A stretch of 64,000 bases of DNA, from NCBI RefSeq assembly GCF_016887565.1, contig NZ_CP069396.1, forward strand, positions 5,376,001-5,440,000, written 5' to 3'. Under the pieces are notes generated by a model, which was not told the origin of the DNA, did not search any database, and saw only the letters and a program-made list of their open reading frames with translations. The translations under genes and the position numbers were made by a program. Source of the stretch: Archangium violaceum. Lineage in GTDB: Bacteria > Myxococcota > Myxococcia > Myxococcales > Myxococcaceae. Positions 17,249 through 24,787 of this stretch are shown here, in pieces (the stretch's first letter is position 1; every line of letters starts with the position of its first letter).

Positions 17249-18097
17249 ATGAAGACGAACAAGCACTCCACAGAGTTCGACTGGGCCGCGACCCGAGGCG
17301 AGAAGTGGCGCGCCAGGCTCGACGGCATGGAAAGAATGCTCGCGCCCATCGACGCGCCGCTGATCCATGCGCTGCGTCTCGACGGGCCTGTTCGGATCGC
17401 CGACGTCGCATGTGGCGGCGGCGGAACGACGCTGGAGATCCTCCGTCGAGCGCCAGAGGGGAGCATCGTTGACGGGTTCGACATCTCGCCGGGGTTGATC
17501 GAGACGGCACGCGCTCGCATTCCACCCGATGAGCGCGCCATCTCCTTCACGAGAGTGGACGTGGCGACGACGCCACCGCCCGGGGGCCCCTACGAGCGGC
17601 TCACCTCACGTTTCGGAGTGATGTTCTTCGACGACGCACCCGCCGCCTTCCGCAACCTCGCGGGCTGGCTCGCGCCGGGTGGTCGCTTCGCCTTCGCGGT
17701 CTGGGGGCGACCCGCTGACAATCCGTGGGTGACGACGGTGCGCGATGTCGTTGCCGGGTTCGTCGACGTGCCACCGTCCGACCCCGACGCTCCAGGCCCG
17801 TTTCGCTACGGCCAGGCCGACACGCTATTGAAATTGCTTCGGCAGGCTGGTTTCGGCGAGGTGGAAGTGAGCGAGTGGCGCGAAGGGCTCGCGATCGGCG
17901 GTGGCCTCGGTGCGGCAGATGCAGCGGACTTCGCGCTCGCGGCCTTCTCGATCGCGGAGCCCTTGGCCAAGACGGACGACGTTGTGCGCGGCAACGCGCG
18001 TCGAGCCTTGACGGAACGCTTCTCGCGCCACCTGCGAGACGGAGTCGTTCGACTGGATGCGAGGGTCAACCTCGTGACGGGTCAGGTCTGCAAGTGA
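17249..18097 (+). CDS. class I SAM-dependent methyltransferase
   Basis: A 282-residue protein. The Rossmann-like SAM site is clear: VRIADVACGGGGTTLEIL (motif I), VDGFDISPGLIETAR (acidic residue after beta-2), FTRVDVAT, and SRFGVMFFDD (motif IV region), followed by LAGWLAPGGRFAFAVWG. The family covers ubiquinone/menaquinone-type and many small-molecule methyltransferases; the acceptor cannot be told here. It follows the AraC gene by 218 bp and ends at a shared bidirectional terminator facing the 18186 gene. Confidence 0.85.
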   Translation: MKTNKHSTEFDWAATRGEKWRARLDGMERMLAPIDAPLIHALRLDGPVRIADVACGGGGTTLEILRRAPEGSIVDGFDISPGLIETARARIPPDERAISFTRVDVATTPPPGGPYERLTSRFGVMFFDDAPAAFRNLAGWLAPGGRFAFAVWGRPADNPWVTTVRDVVAGFVDVPPSDPDAPGPFRYGQADTLLKLLRQAGFGEVEVSEWREGLAIGGGLGAADAADFALAAFSIAEPLAKTDDVVRGNARRALTERFSRHLRDGVVRLDARVNLVTGQVCK

Positions 18098-18151
18098 CAT
18101 CCGGGTGAGCCGGTTGCACCGAGCTGCTCGAGCCATGCCTCCAGTGATCGA

Positions 18152-18183
18152 CGAGAGGGTCCCCTGTGAGGAGGACCCTCTCG
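18152..18183. terminator. bidirectional terminator between convergent genes
   Basis: CGAGAGGGTCC (18152-18162) and GGACCCTCTCG (18173-18183) make a perfect 11-bp stem with a 10-base loop, exactly between the stop of the methyltransferase gene and the stop of the convergent gene at 18186. Confidence 0.75.
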
Positions 18184-18185
18184 AA

Positions 18186-19523
18186 TCAGATGGGCAGCAT
18201 GTTGACGACGTCCTTCACCTCCTGGGGAGCGGCATCGGTCTCACCCAGCGCGCCCGTGTAGGCGCCCAGCAGCGCGGAGGCGGGGTTGACCTTGCCAGTC
18301 CCCAGCGCCCCGAGCACTCCCTCGGCGGCCCCCTTCCAGGTCTTGACCATCCCACCCAGGCCCCCCTCGATGACGCCCTTGACGCCACCCTCGGAGTTGC
18401 CAATCCCGGTCAGGACATTGCTGACGCCCGGCAGGAACCACAAGTGCTTGCCCGCCTCGCCGGCGAACCACTGGAAGTTGTCCTTGTTGCTCCCGTCCTT
18501 CTTGACGTGGGTGTCGGACGTGGTCGGCAGCCGGTGCTCCGAGCCCAGGGAGGCGTAGCCCTTCTCGGCGAAGTCCTTGACCATTCCGGCCTCGGTGCCG
18601 TGCCGGGCGTCTCCATCCTTGGTGATGCCCTCGATGTTGCCGTCTCCCTTTCCGCCCTTGACCTTGCCCGTCCGCTCCCCACCGTCGGAAATCTTGGAGC
18701 TGTCGATGTACTCCAGCACCTTCGCCAGCCGGTAGACGGCATCGGGGTTCTGACGGGAATCCTTCAGGTCGAGCTTGGCATCCACGCCGGTCTGCTTGCA
18801 CAACTCATTGAACTTGATGTCCTTCTGACGACCGAGCTTGGCCAGCGCGGGAGAATCGTTGACGATGTCCGCCGCCGAGCGGGTGTCCCCCTGCGGCCGC
18901 TTGTCCGTGGCCTGGGGAATGGGCGTCCCGTCCTCCGCGGTCGGCGCGGCGGCTTTGCTCGGGGGATTCTTGCTCACGGCCGAGGGGCCGCCGGTAGGGA
19001 TGGCCGTGGCGGGGGCAAGGTCCCCGCCAAAGCCAGGGAGCATGCCGCCGGCCGAGAAGGGGTCCATCATCGGCGCACCGGCCAGCTCCGGCGGCAGGCC
19101 ACCAGCGGAGGCGTACGGGTCCATCATCGGCGCACCAACGAAGCCCTGGTCCAGCAGACCCGCGGCCGCGTAGGGGTCCATCGCGGGCGCCATCATCTGC
19201 GGCGCCATCATGCCGAGTGTGGAGGCGGCGTCGAGTCCGGCTCCGGCCAGCCCCGCGGCCCCCTGGGCGACCCCGCTGAAGGCATCACCCACGCCACCCA
19301 ACATTTTGCCCGGCTTGTTGAGCTTGGGGTTGTTCAGCCCGTTGAGCTCGAAGCTGTCCCGGTTGAAGCCCGGACCGTTCAGGCCCGGCTTGTTGCCGTT
19401 GATGTCGGGGCGCGGCGTGAACTGGGGCTTCACGTCCGGCTTGGGAGCGCTGGGCTTGAAATCCGGAATCTTGTTGCCGCCACCCTTGAAGAGGTTGCTC
19501 GCACCACCGAGTTTGATGCCCAT
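18186..19523 (-). CDS. Gly/Pro/Met-rich protein with MDPY repeats, unknown function
   Basis: A 445-residue protein; ATG 19523 follows GGAG by seven bases. No signal peptide or membrane helix is seen. Residues 1-75 are basic and Asn/Pro/Lys-rich (KPSAPKPDVKPQFTPRPDIN). At about 100-170 there are three near-repeats: AMDPYAAAGLL, APMMDPYASAGGLP and APMMDPFSAGGMLP, each spaced by 21-23 residues. After a Pro/Ala/Thr linker comes a compact-looking part at about 210-350, with one Cys (NELCKQTG) and Gly/Asp-rich KGGKGDGNIEG. The final 90 residues are Gly-rich and helical. The low-Cys, Gly-rich, leaderless design is reminiscent of proteins exported by specialised secretion machines, but I recognise no family and claim no function. 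Confidence 0.7.
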   Translation of the reverse strand: MGIKLGGASNLFKGGGNKIPDFKPSAPKPDVKPQFTPRPDINGNKPGLNGPGFNRDSFELNGLNNPKLNKPGKMLGGVGDAFSGVAQGAAGLAGAGLDAASTLGMMAPQMMAPAMDPYAAAGLLDQGFVGAPMMDPYASAGGLPPELAGAPMMDPFSAGGMLPGFGGDLAPATAIPTGGPSAVSKNPPSKAAAPTAEDGTPIPQATDKRPQGDTRSAADIVNDSPALAKLGRQKDIKFNELCKQTGVDAKLDLKDSRQNPDAVYRLAKVLEYIDSSKISDGGERTGKVKGGKGDGNIEGITKDGDARHGTEAGMVKDFAEKGYASLGSEHRLPTTSDTHVKKDGSNKDNFQWFAGEAGKHLWFLPGVSNVLTGIGNSEGGVKGVIEGGLGGMVKTWKGAAEGVLGALGTGKVNPASALLGAYTGALGETDAAPQEVKDVVNMLPI

Positions 19524-20105
19524 GACGTGCTCCGGAAGAAAGAGGATTGAGAAGAGGAAGCCGAGATGGCGAAGCGTTAGTGCAGCGTGCGTGCCAGGCC
19601 TTGGTTCCTGGCCAGACGCTGTCTTCTCAAGGGGTTGGGCCAAGGGGTGCGCGCCTCAGGGGGCCAGGCTGGTGACGAGGCTCACCAGGGGGAGGGTGGA
19701 GTCGAGTCACCACTGATGACCGGAGTCACCAGGGGGGCTGGGACTGCCGGGTGTAGAGGCGGGCCGAGGCGTCATCCACGGGGTCGGCGAAACATCGGCA
19801 TTACGAGCGGCCCCGCACCGACCTGGATCACCCGCTGCTCCTCGAAGCTGCTCATCGCCTGCGCGAGCGCGCCCATCCCGCAGTCGATGCCACGGCCCCA
19901 CGCCTTCGCGTCGACTCCCACCTTGGGCCCGCGCATCCGGCTCGTTTCCACGCCGATGGAGCCGGCACCGGAACGGTCGTGGATTGGAAAGGCGGACCTG
20001 GACAAGGCCAGACCGTCGTCCGCCCTGGGTCGACGCTCAACGGGAGTTCGAGGCACGGCTGCGGGCCGTCTCGGAGTCCTCGCGGCAACTCATGGTGGAA
20101 CTTGA
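19524..20105. other. gene-free gap with decayed coding sequence
   Basis: The first part is the leader of the minus-strand gene. From about 19757 to 20035 the plus strand reads like old coding sequence (PLLLEAAHRLRERAHPAVDA, then VVDWKGGPGQGQTVVRP). It continues after a frame shift near 20030 as EFEARLRAVSESSRQLMVEL up to a stop at 20184. No start or intact frame is present. It lies directly upstream of the toxin tail and may be the remains of the same or a neighbouring gene. Confidence 0.4.
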
Positions 20106-20327
20106 GGTTCAGCCTCGTGCGGCGAAAGCACCGGCCCGGGAGCCGCCGTCGCAGATCGGTCCCAGGACTTTCTTGCTAGAGTGAAGTTGCCGGAATTACA
20201 ACGCGAGGACAGGCTCGCCAGACAGTGTGGGTATAACTTCATCGTTGGCGTCAAAAGCGCCGCGCACAAAGCCGTGTTGTTTAAACTAGACCGCACCCTC
20301 AAAGTTGTCGTCATGGATTGGTGCTGA
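20106..20327 (+). pseudogene. C-terminal tail of a nuclease-type polymorphic toxin
   Basis: After a stop at 20103 the frame reads SQDFLARVKLPELQREDR, then LARQCGYNFIVGVKSAAHK, and ends VVMDWC at TGA 20325. This pattern (R-x-C-G-Y-x-F-x-V-G-V ... H-K-A) is what I know from the last strands of restriction-endonuclease-like toxin domains in myxobacterial polymorphic toxins. The rest of the toxin is missing. The stop lies one base before the ATG of the next gene (TGAgATG), the tight spacing expected for a toxin-immunity pair. Base composition dips (AT-richer) around 20180-20340. Confidence 0.5.
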
Positions 20328-20328
20328 G

Positions 20329-21087
20329 ATGGCAGCCACACAAAAATCTTTACACCTTACCGTCTACGCACCTGCGCTTGTGGGCGACGATGGGCGTCCT
20401 CTTGCCATCGTCCATGGAATGGAGCGCGCGGTTCCCGGCTTGCGGCTGGGGTGGACGACTTCTGAAAAGGACGACCTCATTGCATTGCCGCACCGTGATG
20501 AGTGGGTCGCGACAGACAGGACAGACAACGGGTTTCCGTTCCTCTGCAATGACGACGAGAATCGCGTCGTGACGCTTACCGGATGGGAGAACGCGAGAGG
20601 TCTTGCCGCGGACATGACGCCACACTTTGAAGTCCACGCGAGGCTGCCACACGACGAAGCAGGTATTGCGGTGGCAGCGGATGCGCTGGAAGCCGTAGCG
20701 GAGGGCGCTCGCGCGATCTGGGGACACATGGATCCGGATGGGGTGGCCGAGACAGTGGCGCAGCAGTTTCGCCACCCGGGGGATGATCCGCATGTCCCGC
20801 CTAAAGGGTTGCCCTCGCTCAAACTCCCATGGGACATCCCCGCGCCTGAGATTCCGCACTTCCTCGGGTGGCTCAACTACTGGTCGGATGCTGCCGCACG
20901 AGCCATCGGCTTTCCGGACCCGACGCGCGACGCGGAGCTGCTCGCGCGCTCACGGCGTACCGCGATGGGCGGGTGGGTTGTCAGGCTCACCGATGCGCCG
21001 CTCGACCTGGACAACCCCGCCCACCTGGACGCGCTCAAGCGGGCCTACGAGTGCTTCCCGGAGATCGGCGGGCGCGTAGTCCCTTGA
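20329..21087 (+). CDS. DUF5953-type protein, candidate immunity partner
   Basis: A 252-residue soluble protein. ATG 20329 is one base after the stop of the toxin tail. It begins LHLTVYAPALVGDDGRPLAI followed by VHGMERAVPGLRLGW and contains GFPFLCNDDENRVVTLTGWE, LEAVAEGARAIWGHMDPDGV and, at the end, GWVVRLTDAPLDLDNP and LKRAYECFPEIGGR. This matches the myxobacterial family I know as DUF5953, which often sits after toxin-like genes; an immunity role is inference from that context and from the tight coupling. The frame is full and has no inactivating change, so it may persist as an orphan immunity gene. Confidence 0.7.
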   Translation: MAATQKSLHLTVYAPALVGDDGRPLAIVHGMERAVPGLRLGWTTSEKDDLIALPHRDEWVATDRTDNGFPFLCNDDENRVVTLTGWENARGLAADMTPHFEVHARLPHDEAGIAVAADALEAVAEGARAIWGHMDPDGVAETVAQQFRHPGDDPHVPPKGLPSLKLPWDIPAPEIPHFLGWLNYWSDAAARAIGFPDPTRDAELLARSRRTAMGGWVVRLTDAPLDLDNPAHLDALKRAYECFPEIGGRVVP

Positions 21088-21203
21088 GGGGCACGGCTCG
21101 CGGTGGCAGTGCTCATGGTCCCGTCTTCTGGACTCGGCGGATTCAGGCCGGGCGAGCCAGTAGGAACCAGAATAATACGTTTCCATCATCGGACGGCTAT
21201 CCC

Positions 21204-21330
21204 TTACGGGGTCGGGGGGGTTGGGGGAATATGAACGACCTCGATGTCTTCGAGGCCGTTGGCCTTGAACAGCTTCCTGAGTACACCCGCCACCCCGAAG
21301 GGCCGCTCCCGAAACGCCACGGAGTGCTTA
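21204..21330 (-). pseudogene. small gene split by IS, 3' part
   Basis: The minus strand encodes FRERPFGVAGVLRKLFKANG and LEDIEVVHIPPTPPTP, ending TAA at 21204-21206. Its upstream part lies beyond the insertion sequence at 22322-22479. Removing the IS and one copy of the TTA duplication restores one uninterrupted frame across the junction. The product is not recognised. Confidence 0.6.
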
Positions 21331-21377
21331 GAGCTCGTTTCAAAAATGGACCTGAGAGGTCAGGTAACATGCCCTGC

Positions 21378-21857
21378 CTATTCAGGGCCATTTCGTAAAT
21401 GGCGCTCAAGCACGCGATAGAGAAGGAGGCAGTGGCCAAGGCGAAGGAGTGCCAGGTGCATCTGTGGGTTCCGCTCTTCGCGAATCCGCAGGCGTTTCAT
21501 CTGGTGGAACCAGTCCAGGGAGCGCTCCACCACCCAGCGATGGCGTCCCAAACGCTCCTTCGACTCCACGCCTCGGCGGGCGATGCGGGGAACGATGTGG
21601 CGCTTCCGTAATCCCCGGCGGGTATCGGCATAATCGTACCCCTTGTCGCCGTGCCCTTTCGCCGGACGCCTGCGTGGCCTGCCTCGTGGCCCCTTGATGG
21701 GGAGGATGGCGTCGAGGAGCGGCAGCGCCTCGCGCTTGTCGTGCACGTTGGCGGCCGACAGCAAGGTGGCCAGCGGCAGGCCCCGGCGGTCTACGACCAG
21801 GTGGTGCTTGCTGCCCGCCTTTCCTCTGTCCGTTGGATTCGGGCCTGTTTGGGCCCC
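21378..21857 (-). CDS. IS transposase OrfB (frameshift extension)
   Basis: This frame lies -1 to OrfA and begins properly only through slippage at 21857-21863. Read from there it gives GAQTGPNPTDRGKAGSKHHL and VVDRRGLPL, the second catalytic Asp region of IS427-type DDE transposases. It then has GRPRRRPAKGHGDKGYDY and the glutamate motif VVERSLDWFHQMKRLRIREE. A separate ATG at 21764 exists but would exclude the second Asp. The OrfAB fusion is the active transposase by family knowledge. Confidence 0.85.
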   Translation of the reverse strand, partial: GAQTGPNPTDRGKAGSKHHLVVDRRGLPLATLLSAANVHDKREALPLLDAILPIKGPRGRPRRRPAKGHGDKGYDYADTRRGLRKRHIVPRIARRGVESKERLGRHRWVVERSLDWFHQMKRLRIREERNPQMHLALLRLGHCLLLYRVLERHLRNGPE

Positions 21858-22195
21858 CCTTTTATCGCCCGTAGGCTGCTGGAGTCGAACGAGGCCCGGC
21901 TCCAGTCAATGAGCCCCTTGTGCCCCAACTCGTTCAGCAACACCCGCTGGAGCTTCTCGAAGACTCCTGCTCGGCTCCACTTTCGCAGCCTCCTCCAGCA
22001 CGTCGCCCCGCTGCACCCGAACACCTCGGCTGGCAGGTCTCTCCAGGCGATGCCCGTCCTGAGCACGAAGATAATGCCCCGCAGGCACGCCCTATCGTCG
22101 CGCAATGGACGACCTCTTCTCCCTTTGCGGCGATGTCGTGGCAGCAGCGGCTCCACCCTCGCCCACAGCTCGTCCGGGACCAGTTCGCGCCTCAT
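21791..22195 (-). CDS. IS transposase OrfA
   Basis: About 134 residues from ATG 22195 (MRRELVPDELWARVEPLLPR); an in-frame GTG at 22213 adds six residues. It contains the DUF4096-type N-terminal DNA-binding region (GIIFVLRTGIAWRDLPAEVF) and the first catalytic Asp (ASFDSSSLRAIKG). Just after that Asp the ribosome meets A-AAA-GGG on the minus strand (21863-21857), where a -1 slip produces OrfAB; without slippage OrfA ends at 21791. Confidence 0.88.
   Translation of the reverse strand: MRRELVPDELWARVEPLLPRHRRKGRRGRPLRDDRACLRGIIFVLRTGIAWRDLPAEVFGCSGATCWRRLRKWSRAGVFEKLQRVLLNELGHKGLIDWSRASFDSSSLRAIKGGPKQARIQRTEERRAASTTWS
21857..21863 (-). promoter_or_regulatory. programmed -1 frameshift site
   Basis: The minus strand reads ATA AAA GGG GGG in the OrfA frame, giving the canonical X-XXY-YYZ heptamer A-AAA-GGG. 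Three bases on, GGGCC and GGCCC can pair around a six-base loop as a stimulatory stem. Slipping back one base joins AIKG to the conserved GPNPTDRGKAGSK of OrfB. Confidence 0.8.
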
Positions 22196-22321
22196 GCTTG
22201 CGAGGATGAGCACCAGGTACGTAGAGGGAAGTCTGGATACCTCTGCGGTTCATTTATGAAACAATCCCGGGGAGGCAGGTCAGATGACCTAGGCTCCCTG
22301 GTCCATTTTTGAAACGAGCTC

Positions 22322-22479
22322 TTAGCACTTGGAACGGCCGACGTGGCCTGATCAACTCGATCCAGCGCAGGGGGCCCCAGAGCGCGTCGGACGTCGAGAG
22401 CCTCGGCCGCTGGTCGCGGCGCCGGACCGCTCGCCGCGCCGGCCTCGCTGATGCCTGTCTCGGTGGATCCCGTGCTCAT
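22322..22479 (-). pseudogene. small gene split by IS, 5' part
   Basis: ATG 22479 has a perfect GGGAGGAATCAG ribosome site. It encodes MSTGSTETGISEAGAASG, a Pro/Ala-rich linker and VDQATSAVPSA before the insertion sequence. Joined to 21204-21327, it would make a 93-residue protein with an Ala/Gly/Pro-rich N-terminus and a compact C-terminus. The strong ribosome site argues it was a real gene. Confidence 0.6.
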
Positions 22480-22617
22480 CTGATTCCTCCCGTGAAGTGT
22501 TCTCGGCGGCGGTGAACGATGCCTTCCAGAGGGAGTAAGCGCGAAGCCGACGAATTTACTCCTGGACGGGAACCCCGGTCCCGGTGAGGTCGAGAAGGAA
22601 TGCCGGAGTGGACCACT

Positions 22618-22640
22618 GGGGTGTACCGGTGGTACACCCC
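22618..22640. promoter_or_regulatory. perfect 23-bp palindromic operator
   Basis: GGGGTGTACC (22618-22627), GGT, and GGTACACCCC (22631-22640) are perfect 10-bp inverted arms. It ends five bases before the ATG of the membrane protein gene that is co-transcribed with a TetR gene. Size and symmetry fit a TetR dimer pair, so autoregulation of this operon is likely. Confidence 0.75.
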
Positions 22641-22644
22641 TCGG

Positions 22645-23121
22645 ATGCATATTGTCATTCGCATCCTCGGAACCGCAGCTGTGACTGCGCTTCTCACCTA
22701 CCCGTTGTGGTCTCCGGAGTGGGGGACTGGGCTGCTGGGTGAGATCGTTCTGGTCCCATTTCCGGGCAACCTCCTGATCATCGTCGGCTTCCTCGGACTG
22801 GTCGCCTGGTACTGCGCCTCCCTGCAGCAAACGCTGCGCAGAGCCGGGGCCGCAAGACCAGCGTCGGTGTGGTGGATGTTCGCGATCCCAGCGAACTTCG
22901 TTGAGGACTTCTATATCGTCGACCGCGTCAGTGACGCTCTGCGTCCGAGCACTTCCTCGGTGACGTTGCTGAGCTGGACGGCCCTCGGGTATGGCTGGTG
23001 CGGGTTCCAGATCCTCTCTCTGTTCCCGGGTCCGGTCGGGGTGGTGAGCGGGGGAGTCGCCATCGTGCTGTGGTTGACTCACTGGGTGTTCACGCTCATC
23101 TTGAACCGACGGTTGCGCTGA
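22645..23121 (+). CDS. four-helix integral membrane protein of a TetR operon
   Basis: A 158-residue protein. ATG 22645 (MHIVIRILGTAAVTALLTYP) lies directly after the operator palindrome; an upstream in-frame ATG at 22600 would put the operator inside the gene and is rejected. About four hydrophobic helices are seen: ILGTAAVTALLTYPLW, EIVLVPFPGNLLIIVGFLGL, a central one near TLLSWTALGYGWCG, and GVVSGGVAIVLWLTHWVFTL. No family is recognised. The stop overlaps the next ATG (TGATG), so it is translationally coupled to the TetR gene; such pairs often encode a transporter or membrane target controlled by its regulator. Composition looks less myxobacterial than the core genes. Confidence 0.75.
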   Translation: MHIVIRILGTAAVTALLTYPLWSPEWGTGLLGEIVLVPFPGNLLIIVGFLGLVAWYCASLQQTLRRAGAARPASVWWMFAIPANFVEDFYIVDRVSDALRPSTSSVTLLSWTALGYGWCGFQILSLFPGPVGVVSGGVAIVLWLTHWVFTLILNRRLR

Positions 23122-23693
23122 TGCCGCTGCCACGATTCGACCGATTGCCGGCCGACGACAAGGCTGCGATCCTCTCCGTCGCCCGGGCGCATTTCGCCCG
23201 CGACGGGTACGACGGAGCCTCATACAACAAGATCATCCATGAGGCTGGAATCTCCAAGACCTCGGCGTACCACTACTTCGACGGGAAGTCGGACCTTTTT
23301 GCCACCGTGCTGGCCGACTGCGTGACCCGGGCCCAGACCGAGATCGGCGACTGGACGCCGGCGACTGACGCGGCCGGCTTCTGGGCGCAGCTGACGGCCA
23401 CGAGCCACACCCTCGTCCAGCACCTCAACACCCACCCCGATGACCGGTCCGTGCTCGCGCAAGCACCTCGGTCACCGGAACCGAACCCGTGGACGCAAGC
23501 GATGGTCGACGACGCCATCAGACTCAGACTCGTCAACCCAGCCGAACGGACCCTCATCACCGTTGCCACCCAAGGCGTCCTCGATGCGCTCGACGATCAC
23601 GCCCTCGACCATCCGGCCCGCGCCTCGGAGATCGCCGGACAGTTGCCAATCCTCTTGGCCCGACTCTGGGCCGCGACAGCACCCGCACCCTGA
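23121..23693 (+). CDS. TetR-family regulator, coupled to membrane protein gene
   Basis: A 190-residue protein. ATG 23121 overlaps the preceding stop. Helix-turn-helix: AILSVARAHFARDGYDGASY, NKIIHEAGISKTSAYHYFDG. The C-terminal domain (FWAQLTATSHTLVQHLNTHP) is a ligand-binding core of unknown specificity. It probably binds the 23-bp palindrome at 22618 and represses its own operon. Confidence 0.85.
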   Translation: MPLPRFDRLPADDKAAILSVARAHFARDGYDGASYNKIIHEAGISKTSAYHYFDGKSDLFATVLADCVTRAQTEIGDWTPATDAAGFWAQLTATSHTLVQHLNTHPDDRSVLAQAPRSPEPNPWTQAMVDDAIRLRLVNPAERTLITVATQGVLDALDDHALDHPARASEIAGQLPILLARLWAATAPAP

Positions 23694-23804
23694 CCGTCCA
23701 AACGACCGGTCCGTCCCGGAGTGCAGAGGGCGGGTCTTTGGCGCTACCAAACTGGAAGCCTTCCACCTCCAGGAAGAGCTCATTCCGTATGATTTTCTTC
23801 TGAG

Positions 23805-24428
23805 ATGCGCGTGACTCCTGACGTCCACTACAAGAACCGCGAGATGGAGGGCGAGCGGCTGGAGCTGACCGACAAGGAAGCCATCTACTGGCTCGGGCCC
23901 AACCTATCGCTCCGGCGCTGCACCGTGGTCCTCGGCATCGGAGGGCGGCAATTAGTTCCGATGTGGGGGAGGCTGATCGACTGCACCATCGAGGCAAAGC
24001 GTGAGTTCGCCGACGAGTGGTTGACGTCCCTGTCGTTCGAGGGCTGCCGGTTTAAGGGCCGCTATTCAAACGTCGGATTCGGGCAGCGAGTGGGAGTTGA
24101 TACCTGATGGGAACACGGAGGGATCGCGAATTGCGATTTCTCCGAGGCCCGGCTGGACCTGTGCAGTTTCCATGGCTGCGACATGCGGACGATTCAGCTC
24201 CCGAAGTGGCCGTGCTTTACCATCCTGGACCCGCTCAAGCACGGACCGGAGCTGCTGAGCGTTCCCTGGCCGGGCGATTTCTTTCCGGTCATCCTCGAGG
24301 GTCCGCGAAAAGAGCGGCCTGATAGGGCCGCGCTGTCCTTCTACGCGCCGGCAGAGGCGAAGCGCTCTGGGACGACGCTGGAGGAACTCAAGGCGGCAGT
24401 GGAGCGATTCGACTTCATCGTGCGGTAA
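23805..24428 (+). pseudogene. myxobacterial conserved hypothetical gene broken by an in-frame TGA
   Basis: One frame runs from ATG 23805 to TAA 24426-24428 with a single TGA at 24105-24107. Before it: RLELTDKEAIYWLGPNLSLR, RCTVVLGIGGRQLVP, IDCTIEAK, EGCRFKGRYSNVGFGQ. After it, same frame: WEHGGIANCDFSEARLDLCS, FHGCDMRTIQLPKWPCFTIL, WPGDFFPVIL. The repeated (D/G)C-x-F pattern is pentapeptide-repeat-like, and I know full-length myxobacterial hypotheticals with this whole layout. The stop therefore truncates a 207-codon gene at its midpoint. Upstream, a short frame (KLEAFHLQEELIPYDFLL, ending 23814) may be the end of another lost gene. Confidence 0.65.
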
Positions 24429-24465
24429 GGGAACAGTGCGAAACGAAGCGTACTCGGCCACTGCA

Positions 24466-24786
24466 TCCGAGGTGGGCCCCGACGTGTACCGGTTGTGGGG
24501 CTTCCTCGATGCCAATGGTGACGCGGACCTGACCGTCGATGTGCTCGCTCAGCCAGGGGCGGGCGATTGGGTCCCCGAGTCCTCCGTCGAGCTGAACGTG
24601 CAGCCCGGGCAGGTGCTGGCGGTGGACCTCGCGCTGCCGCGCCGGGTGCTGCGTCCGCTCCCCGCGTTCCAGGTGGTGGAGCAGGGGGAGGGGAGCGTGC
24701 TGACCCTGACGGACTCGGCCACGGCGATCACCTCGTTCTCCGTGAAGAGCGAGGGCTTCGGATTGCTGCGCGGAGAGGCGCACCGG
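24466..24786 (+). pseudogene. copied fragment of the 29212 lipoprotein gene
   Basis: Bases 24466-24781 equal 29467-29782 (constant offset 5001) apart from about four substitutions. The piece encodes the middle of the lipoprotein (EVGPDVYRLWGFLDANGDAD ... VKSEGFGLLRGEA) with neither its start nor its end, and both edges are abrupt. The few differences are mostly silent, so the copy is recent. The frame continues into foreign sequence. Confidence 0.8.
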
Positions 24787-24787
24787 C

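Larger units (their letters stand above)
21331..22321 (-). mobile_element. insertion sequence, IS5 family (IS427-type), apparently intact
   Basis: 991 bp bounded by perfect 22-bp terminal inverted repeats (GAGCTCGTTTCAAAAATGGA at 21331, with its complement ending at 22321). Both ends are flanked by TTA (21328-21330 and 22322-22324), a 3-bp target duplication. It carries two overlapping transposase frames joined by a canonical -1 slippery heptamer. The insertion point was a palindromic sequence, GTGCTTAGCAC. No internal stop or deletion is evident, so it may still be mobile. It interrupts a small minus-strand gene. Confidence 0.9.

Noticed and set aside
22600-22644. Upstream ATG 22600 as start of the membrane protein
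   Set aside because: It would place the perfect operator palindrome inside the coding region and add a non-membrane leader; ATG 22645 fits better.
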